Origin: Chloroflexota bacterium
Lineage (GTDB): Bacteria; Chloroflexota; Chloroflexia; Thermomicrobiales; UBA6265
Reading direction: 5' to 3'
Length of the DNA: 12,549 bases
NCBI GenBank assembly: GCA_019348515.1
Contig: JAHWJF010000045.1
Coordinates: forward strand, 1-12,549
The position numbers and the translations under genes were made by a program. Under the pieces are notes generated by a model that saw only the letters and a list, made by a program, of their open reading frames with translations, was not told the origin of the DNA and ran no database searches. Of this stretch, positions 1 through 6,324 are shown one piece after another (the stretch's first letter is position 1; each line of letters starts with the position of its first letter).

Positions 1-876
1 TGCGCCGGCCGCGCGCAAGCGCTCGATCGACTCCCAGAACGCATCCTCTTCGACGGCAGTGTGGACCGCGACCCACCCCGGGTCCGCAAGTGGCACGATC
101 GTCGGCGCTTTCAGCCCTGGAACGACCGCACGGATGGCGGGTAGGGCGGATTCCGGCGCGTTCATCATCAGGTATTTGTAGCGTTTTGCAGCCTGTACGG
201 CCGCGATCCGCATCATCAGGCGATCGATATTGGCGCGCTTGGACGGGTCTGCCATGGCCGCGGGGTGTGCGGCCAGAACCGCCTCTGACTCCAGGATAGT
301 CGCAATCGGCCGGAGGTCATTCAGGAGCAGCGTCGATCCGGTAGCCGTCAGCTCGACAATCGCGTCCGCCAGGCCGAGAGACGGGGCTACCTCGACCGAA
401 CCGCTGATGGTGATGATCTCCGGTTCACCCCCGAGGTCGTGGAAGTAGCGGCGGGCCGAGCCTGGATACGACGTCGCGATGCGGGCGTTGAGAAGCTGCT
501 CGGGTTCCGTAAATGGGGCGTCGCGTAACGTCGCCACCACGAGCTCACAATAGCCGAACCCTAGCGGCACGAGCTCTTCAACAGCGACGGCCTCTTCGTG
601 GATGAGATTGCGGCCGACGATGCCCAGATCAACAGTGCCGAGACCGATATAGCCGGGAATGTCATCGTCGCGTCCGTAGAGGATAGAGAGCGGGAAGTTG
701 CGGCAGTGGGAAAAGAGACGCTGCCCGTAGCTCTCGAACTGGAGGCCGATCGCGTGGAGTAGGTCAAGGGTGTCCTGCGTCAAGCGACCAGAGCGCTGGA
801 CCGCCAGCTTCAACGGCAGATCGCCGGTCGGGGAGAGACCGAGCGTCTGCGTGAAGCCCGTCGTTGCTTGGGGCAT
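1..876 (-). CDS. hisG: ATP phosphoribosyltransferase, long form (HisG), 3-prime end off the left edge
   Basis: HisG joins ATP and PRPP to make phosphoribosyl-ATP, the first step of histidine biosynthesis in the cytosol. I translated the minus strand from ATG at 876 and found 292 codons open to base 1 with no stop. The HisG signature is clear (GSVEVAPSLGLADAIVELT), as are the preceding ATSYPGSARRYF and the early LAVQRSGRL. After the catalytic part comes KYKYLMMNAPESAL, then APTIVPLADPGWVAVH and FWESIERLRAAGA. This matches the C-terminal ACT-like regulatory domain of long-form HisG, so the enzyme should be histidine-inhibited and need no HisZ. By comparison with E. coli HisG perhaps 10-20 residues are missing past the left edge. 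A GGAGG lies 13 nt upstream of the ATG (890-894, minus strand). It sits 123 nt downstream of the GNAT gene on the same strand. It may be read from that operon or from its own promoter, but I could not find a convincing one. Confidence 0.95.
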   Translation of the reverse strand, partial: MPQATTGFTQTLGLSPTGDLPLKLAVQRSGRLTQDTLDLLHAIGLQFESYGQRLFSHCRNFPLSILYGRDDDIPGYIGLGTVDLGIVGRNLIHEEAVAVEELVPLGFGYCELVVATLRDAPFTEPEQLLNARIATSYPGSARRYFHDLGGEPEIITISGSVEVAPSLGLADAIVELTATGSTLLLNDLRPIATILESEAVLAAHPAAMADPSKRANIDRLMMRIAAVQAAKRYKYLMMNAPESALPAIRAVVPGLKAPTIVPLADPGWVAVHTAVEEDAFWESIERLRAAGA

Positions 877-999
877 CGTAATTCCAGAACCTCCACTGAG
901 CATCAGATGGCCATGACTTGGACCACCGGAAACCAGTAGCACGCCATGTCGCTATTGCACAAGCAAGGAAATGCTAGAGCCCGTGGACCGAGCATGCGT
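877..999. other. Intergenic gap between GNAT gene and hisG
   Basis: This 123-nt gap lies upstream of hisG on the minus strand. It contains the hisG ribosome binding site (GGAGG at 890-894). I looked for -35/-10 pairs and for a hairpin followed by T residues on the minus strand and saw none worth calling. Whether hisG has its own promoter cannot be decided from the sequence. Confidence 0.5.
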
Positions 1000-1482
1000 T
1001 TACTCGACCGGTTTGGCCATCCGGACATGGTCGGGCCGATACCCTAGTCGATCATAGAACGCGATGGCACCGTGGTTTTCCGCGAAAACGTCGAGGACGA
1101 CTTCGCGACAGGAACGGTCACGTGCCCAGCGCTCGACGTAGTCCATCAGGGCGCGCCCAATTCCCTTGCCCTCGACTTCGGCCGCGACGACCATCACGTC
1201 GACGTAGGCCCGGGGATGGCCGGTGAAGTAGTCCACGTCGGGATGGACGGAGACGAGCCCACACGGCTCACTCGCTACCGTCGCGACGAATGCTTCGGCG
1301 CCCGGTTCAGACAGCAGCCTGCCGCTTCCTAGATCGAAGAAGAATTGGTCAAGTGCGGCCGGATCCCGGGGCGACGCCGTCCGGCCGGGACGGATGCGAG
1401 GCGCCACGCGTTCCAGAAATGGTTGGTCTTCAATTCGGAAGGGTCGGATCTCGATTTCCTCTTGATTCGGCTCAGACGGCAT
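1000..1482 (-). CDS. GNAT-family N-acetyltransferase
   Basis: Predicted cytosolic acetyl-CoA-dependent N-acetyltransferase of 160 residues; the substrate is unknown. The GNAT core is visible: strand 4 and motif A at about residues 93-115 (YVDVMVVAAEVEGKGIGRAL, with the pyrophosphate loop EGKGIG at 104-109, where Glu takes the usual Gln/Arg place). Then follow VVLDVFAENHGAIAFYDRLGY (split here as VVLDVF, 118-123, and NHGAIAFYDRLGY, 126-138), the typical motif B. I chose ATG at 1482 because GGGAG (1490-1494, minus strand) precedes it by 7 nt and the GNAT fold begins a few residues in (EIEIRPF). A longer reading to 1596 would lie entirely inside coaX. The start overlaps the end of coaX by 11 nt, indicating translational coupling. 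An acetyl-CoA user next to a coenzyme A biosynthesis gene is suggestive but proves nothing about its substrate. Confidence 0.88.
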   Translation of the reverse strand: MPSEPNQEEIEIRPFRIEDQPFLERVAPRIRPGRTASPRDPAALDQFFFDLGSGRLLSEPGAEAFVATVASEPCGLVSVHPDVDYFTGHPRAYVDVMVVAAEVEGKGIGRALMDYVERWARDRSCREVVLDVFAENHGAIAFYDRLGYRPDHVRMAKPVE

Positions 1483-2329
1483 CCTGCCGCTCCCGGCTGC
1501 CCGCGGTATCCATCCGGCGGCGTTGTTCGTTCGCTTGCGTGCTTTTCTCGCCGGTACGCGATGTCTGAACGCGCTCGTAGATGAGCCGAAGGCCATTCAG
1601 TGTCAGATACGGGTCGAAATGGTCGAAAAGAGGAGAGCGACCGAGAAATAGCCCCGCGAGTCCGCCCGTGACGATCACCTGGGCGTCTGTGCCAAGTTCG
1701 GCGCGGGTGCGACCGATCATGCCCTCCAGCATCGCTAGATGCCCGGCCACGAGTCCGGACCTCAGTTGGTCGGCCGTGTTACGGCCAATGACCGCGTCTG
1801 GCATGCGAAGCTCGACGTTGAAGAGCTGCGCGGCGTTTCCGGCTAGCGCCTTCAGTGACGTCCCGACGCCCGCGGCGATAGCGCCGCCCTTATACGCCCC
1901 GTCACGGCCGATAACATCGAAGGTCGTGGCGGTGCCGAGGTCGATGATGATCGCCGGACCACCATACCGAGAGTAGGCGGCAACGCAATCGACGATGCGA
2001 TCTGCGCCCAGTTGCTTTGGCTCATCGACGTCGAGGTCAAGGCCGACATCGAGATCTCCCGAGACGATGACGGGATCGATGCGCAGCCTGCCGCGGCTCA
2101 TCTCGACCAGCCAGGTTGTCACGCTCGGTACAACGCTGGAGATGATCGCGCCATCGACGTCATGCAGCCCATGACCGTCGGAGGCCAGCAGCGCAGCTAG
2201 CAAAGCAAACCACTCGTCGGGCATTCGATCGCGCTCGGTCGAGAGCCGGTATGACGAGGTCAGCTCACCCGAGGCGCCGAAGAGGCCAAACGAGGTGTTC
2301 GAATTACCGACCTCCGCGGCGAGGAGCAT
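1472..2329 (-). CDS. coaX: Type III pantothenate kinase
   Basis: CoaX phosphorylates pantothenate with ATP, the first committed step to coenzyme A. Family motifs in the 285-residue product are the N-terminal nucleotide loop (EVGNSNTSFGLF, 6-17), PKQLGADR (104-111, with Asp110 expected to be the catalytic base), DLGTATTFD (130-138), and GGAIAAGVGTS (148-158). Two points are odd. The first residue of the nearly invariant DxGNT loop is Glu (GAG) instead of Asp. The protein also runs about 30 residues past the usual end at YERV, with a charged, low-complexity tail (253-285). Type III kinases are normally about 255-260 residues long. The ATG at 2329 is preceded by GGAGGG with a 5-nt spacer. The gene lies 45 nt downstream of the KTN gene and overlaps the GNAT gene by 11 nt, so it is an internal operon gene. 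Confidence 0.94.
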   Translation of the reverse strand: MLLAAEVGNSNTSFGLFGASGELTSSYRLSTERDRMPDEWFALLAALLASDGHGLHDVDGAIISSVVPSVTTWLVEMSRGRLRIDPVIVSGDLDVGLDLDVDEPKQLGADRIVDCVAAYSRYGGPAIIIDLGTATTFDVIGRDGAYKGGAIAAGVGTSLKALAGNAAQLFNVELRMPDAVIGRNTADQLRSGLVAGHLAMLEGMIGRTRAELGTDAQVIVTGGLAGLFLGRSPLFDHFDPYLTLNGLRLIYERVQTSRTGEKSTQANEQRRRMDTAGSRERQDAV

Positions 2330-2374
2330 GAGGTCCCTCCGACAATGTCGTGATGCTTCACGCTGGCAGAGTGC

Positions 2375-3025
2375 TCAAACAAGTAACCGGCGCAGTTCAT
2401 CTTCCTGATCTTGATGCGCCACGGCGATGATGTCATCGCCAGGGAGCAACTCTGTGCCAGGGTTCGGGACGATGAGGTTTGCTCCTCGGGCGATGGCGGT
2501 GATCGCGGTGTTGGGGGGGAGCTCGATCTCCGCGATTGCACGGTGAGCGACCGCGGACTTCTCGGAAACCTTGGCATCAACGATGGCCAGATCCTCGTGA
2601 AAGCTCAAGAGATGGACAAATGCGCGCTCGGGAATCGCCTGCTCGATCAGGTTGAGGATGTAGTTGGTCTGACTGACGGTAACGTCAACTCCGAGGACGC
2701 GGAACAAGTGCTCGTTCTTGGGATTGTTGACGCGGGCGATAGTGCGGGCGACGCGGAACTTCTCTCGCGCCACCTGGCAGATCACGAGATTGTCCTCGTC
2801 TTCGCCGGTCACCGCGACGACGACGTTAGCACGCGGGGCGCCGGCCGCGGCCAACGTTGCGGCCTCGGCTCCGTCCCCGGTGATCGCCACGGCGCCAATC
2901 ACATCATTGATTTCAGCGGCGCGCTCTGGGTTGCGCTCGATGAGTAGCACCTCATGTCCCTCCGACAGGAGGTGCTGCGCAAGGTAGTAACCGACCTTTC
3001 CGCCTCCTGCAACAATGATGTACAC
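2375..3025 (-). CDS. TrkA/KTN-type NAD-binding protein with RCK_C domain
   Basis: A 216-residue regulator of the TrkA/KtrA type. Such proteins bind NAD(H), ATP or c-di-AMP on the cytosolic face of K+ transporters or channels and gate them. Residues 1-120 form a Rossmann fold: GGGKVG at 7-12, an acidic residue closing strand 2 (Glu30 in LLIERN), and ITGDGAE around 48-54. Residues about 135-216 look like an RCK_C (TrkA_C) domain ending in LPGDDIIAVA. The start is GTG at 3025, 2 nt after the stop of the upstream KTN gene; a GAGGG lies within that gene's end. The pair probably forms a hetero-oligomer, by analogy with double-domain TrkA, but no TrkH/KtrB or channel gene is in the window. Some KTN proteins serve other transporters, so the transported ion is not certain. 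Confidence 0.9.
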   Translation of the reverse strand: MYIIVAGGGKVGYYLAQHLLSEGHEVLLIERNPERAAEINDVIGAVAITGDGAEAATLAAAGAPRANVVVAVTGEDEDNLVICQVAREKFRVARTIARVNNPKNEHLFRVLGVDVTVSQTNYILNLIEQAIPERAFVHLLSFHEDLAIVDAKVSEKSAVAHRAIAEIELPPNTAITAIARGANLIVPNPGTELLPGDDIIAVAHQDQEDELRRLLV

Positions 3026-3027
3026 GA

Positions 3028-3465
3028 CTAGCTGGTCCCTCTGCGGACCGCGTCTCGATCGCTTGCCGCCCGCATCACGTGGTCGAGGACGATCGCGGAG
3101 ATTGTGGTCGTCGGGCAGACGGTGGTGAGACCGAGGCGTCGATAGGTGTCCTCCCGGACGGGATCATAGATGCGGCAGACGACCTCGGGCACCTCGAAGA
3201 TCAGCCGCGCCACCTGCGACGCCATTATGTTGCGATTGTCCCCGTTGGTAACGGCAATGAACGCGTCGGCGTCTTCAATACCCGCACGGCGCAGCACATC
3301 CTCGTCAATCCCGGTGCCAATCACCGTTTCGCCGCCGAATCCGGCCGGCAGTCTGCGAAATGCGCGACTATCTGTGTCGATCACCGAGACCATGTTTCCC
3401 GACTGGTCGAGCAGTCCGGCGATACGGGCGCCAACCCGGCCACAGCCCATGATGACAGCTTTCAT
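3028..3465 (-). CDS. TrkA-N (KTN) domain protein lacking RCK_C
   Basis: A 145-residue single-domain Rossmann protein. It has MGCGRVGARIA at 6-16 (GxGxxG), VIDTD at 28-32 with the acidic residue expected for NAD binding, GTGIDEDVLRRAGI around 50-63, and AFIAVTNGDNRN at 68-79. The end at about residue 145 leaves no room for the C-terminal RCK_C domain its downstream neighbour carries. The ATG at 3465 overlaps the stop of the uspA-like gene as ATGA, and its TAG is 2 nt from the next start. These are signs of coupled translation of uspA, ktn2 and ktn1. A full-length E. coli TrkA carries two KTN modules in one chain; here they are two genes. Likely role: partner subunit of the downstream KTN protein in gating a membrane transporter. 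Confidence 0.87.
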   Translation of the reverse strand: MKAVIMGCGRVGARIAGLLDQSGNMVSVIDTDSRAFRRLPAGFGGETVIGTGIDEDVLRRAGIEDADAFIAVTNGDNRNIMASQVARLIFEVPEVVCRIYDPVREDTYRRLGLTTVCPTTTISAIVLDHVMRAASDRDAVRRGTS

Positions 3466-3932
3466 CGTTCCGCTCCGGAATATGGTTCCCGAGCAGGGGC
3501 AATGCGGATCACCAGGACCTCACAGGGCGCGTGGAGCAGCACATGCTCGATTGTCTCGCCGAGTGTCGGGCGACCGTGCTTACGATGGATTGCCGCAGTC
3601 ATGATGATCGCATCCGCATTGCGCTCGATGGCCTCATCAACGATCGCCGGGCCTACAGCCCGCGCTTGCAAAAGCTCGGACACGATGTGAGTGGTCCGGG
3701 CTGGCAGTGTTCGGCGAGCCGCACTCTCGGCGTGCCGCAACGCGCGTTCGCCGGCGTCGACGTCCGTAGGTAGCTCCGCGTCAAGCGGCATTGACTGAGG
3801 AACCTCGACCACGAACAGAAAGGTCACCGTGGCGCCGTCTCCGCTCAAGAGGTCCGGGAGGATGTTCAGGACACGATCGTCAATTGCCGAACCGGCAATC
3901 GGCACAACTAGGCGCTCGAATCCGCCGTGCAT
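3462..3932 (-). CDS. Universal stress protein (UspA family)
   Basis: A 156-residue cytosolic UspA-fold protein, likely nucleotide-binding. It opens with FERLVVPIAGSAIDDRVLN (strand 1 plus helix 1) and contains VTFLFVVEVP (strand 2), then DEAIERNADAIIMTAAIHRK. It ends with the family's closing motif: GRPTLGETIEHVLLHAP at about 125-141, then CEVLVIR. The ATP loop is a variant of the classical G-x2-G-x9-G-S/T, so ATP binding is plausible but unproven. I chose ATG at 3932 because GAGG (3939-3942, minus strand) lies 6 nt upstream and the fold begins at once; an extension to 4016 would add 28 arginine-rich residues unlike the family. It leads the minus-strand operon, and ATGA couples it to the next KTN gene. 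USP plus KTN suggests stress-linked control of ion transport. Confidence 0.87.
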   Translation of the reverse strand: MHGGFERLVVPIAGSAIDDRVLNILPDLLSGDGATVTFLFVVEVPQSMPLDAELPTDVDAGERALRHAESAARRTLPARTTHIVSELLQARAVGPAIVDEAIERNADAIIMTAAIHRKHGRPTLGETIEHVLLHAPCEVLVIRIAPAREPYSGAER

Positions 3933-3987
3933 CCCGTTCCTCTGCTCCTGAGTGCCCCCGCGCGGCCGCCATCCGGAGCGACGCGGA

Positions 3988-4016
3988 AGTATGGTCTGGT
4001 CCCGACGTACGCGCAA
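3988..4016 (-). promoter_or_regulatory. Candidate promoter for the uspA-ktn-coaX operon
   Basis: On the minus strand, TTGCGC (4011-4016) is followed after 17 nt by CATACT (3988-3993). Each box is an imperfect sigma70 match, but the spacing is ideal and the site lies 56 nt upstream of the uspA start. Its -35 box abuts the palindrome at 4017-4031. Confidence 0.35.
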
Positions 4017-4031
4017 CGGTCACTGTGACCG
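4017..4031. promoter_or_regulatory. 15-bp palindrome, candidate operator
   Basis: CGGTCACTGTGACCG is a perfect inverted repeat: two 7-bp arms around one central T. It lies exactly between the candidate -35 box of the leftward promoter (ending at 4016) and that of the rightward one (starting at 4034). This is the position expected for a dimeric regulator controlling both directions. The regulator is unknown and none is encoded nearby. Confidence 0.5.
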
Positions 4032-4033
4032 GT

Positions 4034-4061
4034 CTGACGCGTTGAAAGGCCGGGGTACAAT
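4034..4061 (+). promoter_or_regulatory. Candidate promoter for the alanine-rich membrane protein gene
   Basis: CTGACG (4034-4039) and TACAAT (4056-4061) are separated by 16 nt. The -10 box matches the consensus at five of six positions; the -35 is weaker. It lies about 62 nt upstream of the chosen start at 4123. Confidence 0.4.
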
Positions 4062-4122
4062 TGGCATCGAGTATTTTGCAGAAGAGTTCGTGATCTCGCG
4101 CCGCCCCCTGGCGGAGAAATGG

Positions 4123-5439
4123 ATGGACCGCATGCAGGACCAGGACGACGCCCTTAACATCAAAGTTATTTTGCTCGGTGTAGGTGGCGCTGCCACGGCG
4201 GCGCTGCTGCTCGCGCTTGCCCGCCGTAAGGATGAGACGACGCCGGAAGCCCGAGTTGAGGATATCGAGGCGCGTACCGAGGACGTGGTTGCCGACGTCA
4301 AGCGAGAAACCAAGAAGGCGGCCAAGGCCGCTAAGAAGAAGCGGAAAGAGATGGCCACCGCCGCTGAGGAAACGGGACAGCGTGTCGCTACCGCAGGGCG
4401 GGACGCGACGGCACATCTCGAATTCGATGCCAAGGCTGCCGAACGAGATCTCAAGGCGGCGGCGTGGGACGCCCAGCAGGAGGCGAAGGAGGCAGAGAGC
4501 CGACTGCGGGCCGCCGGCCACCGTGTGGTCGACGACGCGACGCAGCTGGCGTCACGGTTTGGCGCGGAAGCGCGCAACCTGGCCGGCGAAGGGAAGGAAA
4601 AGATCGCGCAGCTGCGCCACCGCGAAGAGACCGAGCATGCGGTTGAAGATGAGGTGGAGCGGCTTCGTGCTGAGGTCGAGGATCTGAAGGAGCAACTCGC
4701 CAAAGCTGGAAAGCGGATGGAGAAGGATTATCGCGGGCTTACGTCACGGTTCGCCGGGAAGAGCGGGCCGCTCGCGGAAGTGATGGCGTCTCAGGCGACA
4801 TCGGCGGCACTGGAGCAGATCGAGCGCTCGCTGCGAGCCAAGGCCCCGGCGCTCCTCGCGGCCCGGAACCGCGCTCAGGTCATGGACATCCTCCAAAAGG
4901 AGCTCGGGCCAACCGTGCGCGACACGGCGGTGCAGGCGGCCGTCGCCGCACTTGGAAAATGGGAGTCCGGTCGACTTGCGGGAGATGCCGCGAACACGGC
5001 TCGAGACCGCGCGCGGCAGGCGGCGGAAGACGCACGGGACGTGGCACGCGAGATCGGTGACGCGGCCCGTGAACGGGCGGGGCATGCGGCAGAAGAAGCC
5101 TCCGTCGCCGCAGCGGACGCCGCTCACGATGCGGAGTCGATTCACGCGAACGGAAAGCGCCGCTTATGGTGGGGCTCCAAAGACGCGGGTGACGCACCTG
5201 CTGCCGCGGCGGAGGTGGCAGTCGTTGAGTCCGTGGTAGCAGCCAAAACCGACGAGCCCGAGGAAGAGGGACATCGAGGCAAGGCTGGACTTTTCTGGAG
5301 CGGGGCCGGTATCGGTCTGGCGCTCTACGCGCTGCTTGACGAGGAACGGCGCGACAAGGTCCTGCGATTTGCCAACGAGGCCTCGGTTCAGGTGCAGGAG
5401 CTCGTACGGGACTTGCAGGGGTACGACGACGAGTTCTAG
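4123..5439 (+). CDS. Alanine-rich helical protein with two hydrophobic segments (YtxH/apolipoprotein-like)
   Basis: I do not recognise a specific family. The 438-residue product has a hydrophobic segment at 13-33 (VILLGVGGAATAALLLALA) followed by RRK, which is a good signal anchor. Then come about 320 residues rich in Ala, Lys, Arg and Glu with few prolines, looking like continuous amphipathic helix or coiled coil. Around 225-260 is a less repetitive block (APALLAARNRAQVMDILQ). A second hydrophobic stretch at 389-405 (GLFWSGAGIGLALYALL) is followed by an acidic, helical tail. That tail end resembles YtxH-type segments. I chose ATG at 4123 because GGAG (4113-4116) precedes it by 6 nt; the frame is open upstream to GTG at 3952, but that would run through the divergent promoters. 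Likely role: membrane-tethered structural or stress protein, inferred from composition only. It is convergent with the NlpC/P60 gene. Confidence 0.8.
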   Translation: MDRMQDQDDALNIKVILLGVGGAATAALLLALARRKDETTPEARVEDIEARTEDVVADVKRETKKAAKAAKKKRKEMATAAEETGQRVATAGRDATAHLEFDAKAAERDLKAAAWDAQQEAKEAESRLRAAGHRVVDDATQLASRFGAEARNLAGEGKEKIAQLRHREETEHAVEDEVERLRAEVEDLKEQLAKAGKRMEKDYRGLTSRFAGKSGPLAEVMASQATSAALEQIERSLRAKAPALLAARNRAQVMDILQKELGPTVRDTAVQAAVAALGKWESGRLAGDAANTARDRARQAAEDARDVAREIGDAARERAGHAAEEASVAAADAAHDAESIHANGKRRLWWGSKDAGDAPAAAAEVAVVESVVAAKTDEPEEEGHRGKAGLFWSGAGIGLALYALLDEERRDKVLRFANEASVQVQELVRDLQGYDDEF

Positions 5440-5452
5440 AAGCTGACGGCGC

Positions 5453-5481
5453 GCCGCCTTCAAGAGCTCCCAGCTGGCGGC
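5453..5481. terminator. Weak hairpin between convergent genes
   Basis: GCCGCC (5453-5458) can pair with GGCGGC (5476-5481) across a 17-nt loop in the 42-nt gap between two convergent stop codons. There is no T-run on either strand. It might serve as a bidirectional terminator, but the case is weak. Confidence 0.2.
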
Positions 5482-6051
5482 TCATAGGAGACGGCGCGCC
5501 CCAGCGTAATGGTCGCTGTAGTAATCCGAGTCGAGCGTCGAGATGATTACACCGGTCTGCTCGTTCTCGGCATGGATGAACTCATTGCCCCTGATAAAGA
5601 TTCCGCAGTGAGAGAGTCCGCGCTCGAATGTGTTTTTGAAGAAGACAATGTCGCCGGCTTGCCATTCACCCTGGCGAACGGAGTGACCGAACTGCCATTG
5701 CTCGTCCACACCTCGAGTGATATCCATACCGGTTGCTTTCTGGTAGACGTACCAGGTGAAACCGGAGCAGTCGAACCCTTTGGGTGAGGCGCCACCCCAA
5801 ACGTATCGGGATCCCTTGTATTTCTGAGCCACCCGAACAACTTCGTTGCCACTCGCGCTGGCGGCTTCCTTTGACTTTCCCTTTTTCCCGTGTTTTCGCT
5901 TCTTCTTTTTTGCGGCCTCCGCACTATCTGAGATTCGCGCACCAACAGACATGCCGATCACAAACACCGCCGCACATACCGCTTGGCGCCGATCCAGAAG
6001 TCGGCCTTTGCCTCTCTGAAGTAGCTGCTCTTCCCGCAGACCGTGAACCAT
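5482..6051 (-). CDS. Secreted NlpC/P60 family cell-wall peptidase
   Basis: NlpC/P60 enzymes are cysteine peptidases that cut stem peptides of peptidoglycan, commonly the D-Glu to diamino-acid bond. In the 189-residue product the catalytic triad is readable: Cys95 in GFDCSGF, His148 in LSHCGIF and His160 in EFIHAEN. The substrate-side motif YVWGGASPKG precedes the Cys at about 83-92. The N-terminus has RR at 21-22 followed by a hydrophobic stretch (24-38), an export signal, with a possible cleavage site near AEA at 44-46. Then comes a Lys/Arg/Gly-rich linker (48-60), which could bind anionic wall polymers. There are no SH3 or LysM domains, so this is a minimal single-domain enzyme. ATG at 6051 has AGGAGG directly upstream. 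Base composition in the linker region is less GC-rich than in the neighbours, mostly because of Lys codons. Confidence 0.92.
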   Translation of the reverse strand: MVHGLREEQLLQRGKGRLLDRRQAVCAAVFVIGMSVGARISDSAEAAKKKKRKHGKKGKSKEAASASGNEVVRVAQKYKGSRYVWGGASPKGFDCSGFTWYVYQKATGMDITRGVDEQWQFGHSVRQGEWQAGDIVFFKNTFERGLSHCGIFIRGNEFIHAENEQTGVIISTLDSDYYSDHYAGARRLL

Positions 6052-6060
6052 CGCTCCTCC

Positions 6061-6076
6061 TTCCGAGCGTTCGGAA
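6061..6076 (-). promoter_or_regulatory. 6-bp inverted repeat next to the nlpC/P60 ribosome binding site
   Basis: TTCCGA and TCGGAA form perfect arms around a 4-nt loop. The element sits immediately 5-prime of the AGGAGG of the NlpC/P60 gene. In the transcript it would form a small hairpin beside the ribosome binding site; on DNA it could be an operator half-pair. No regulator is known. Confidence 0.3.
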
Positions 6077-6206
6077 CGGGGAAATCCTGACGCTCATACG
6101 GGCAGTAACGCGAAACGGGGAGCTGGGGTATCGGGCGGGAAGCGTGGGGCAAAGAAAACAGTACTGATTGGTGTCCCCAACCGCAAGAGCCGGGAAGTCA
6201 CAGCAT

Positions 6207-6245
6207 CCGCTCGGACGCGGCGTTCACGAGCGGGTACGGTACAAT
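6207..6245 (+). promoter_or_regulatory. Candidate regulated promoter: inverted repeat plus -10-like box
   Basis: CCGCTCG (6207-6213) and CGAGCGG (6227-6233) are perfect 7-bp inverted arms whose centres lie 20 bp apart, about two helical turns. Six bases later is TACAAT (6240-6245), a five-of-six -10 match; GGTACAAT also occurs in the promoter at 4056. No -35-like hexamer exists at 16-18 nt spacing; that place is inside the repeat. This fits an activator-dependent or repressed promoter for the VOC-to-lipoate-ligase operon, about 80 nt upstream of its first start. The rest of the 273-nt gap 6052-6324 holds only small hairpins (for example 6251-6264). Confidence 0.35.
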
Positions 6246-6324
6246 CCCGCCGCGCATCGGCGCGATCGTCGGCGTCACGGTTGAGTGTCCGGCCTTCAGC
6301 CGGCTGTCGGAGGGAACGGGCAGA

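Noticed and set aside
1483..1596. 38-residue extension of the GNAT protein
   Set aside because: It lies entirely inside coaX in another frame, is Arg/Ala-rich and unlike the family, while ATG 1482 has a good ribosome site.
3952..4122. Longer N-terminus for the alanine-rich protein starting at GTG 3952, ATG 3991 or GTG 4090
   Set aside because: It would run through the palindrome and both candidate promoters and lacks a ribosome site; ATG 4123 has GGAG at the right distance and leads directly into the membrane anchor.
4020..4703. A long minus-strand open frame (227 codons) opposite the alanine-rich gene, plus another at 3880-4521
   Set aside because: These are Ser/Arg-rich antisense frames of a GC-rich, Ala/Glu-coding gene, with no domain and no ribosome site, and one also crosses the divergent promoter region.
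5445..5500. 11-bp direct repeat GACGGCGCGCC at 5445-5455 and 5490-5500, considered as an attachment site or insertion duplication
   Set aside because: There is no mobile gene between or near the copies, the distance is only 45 bp, and the second copy is inside the NlpC/P60 coding end; GC-rich chance similarity is enough.
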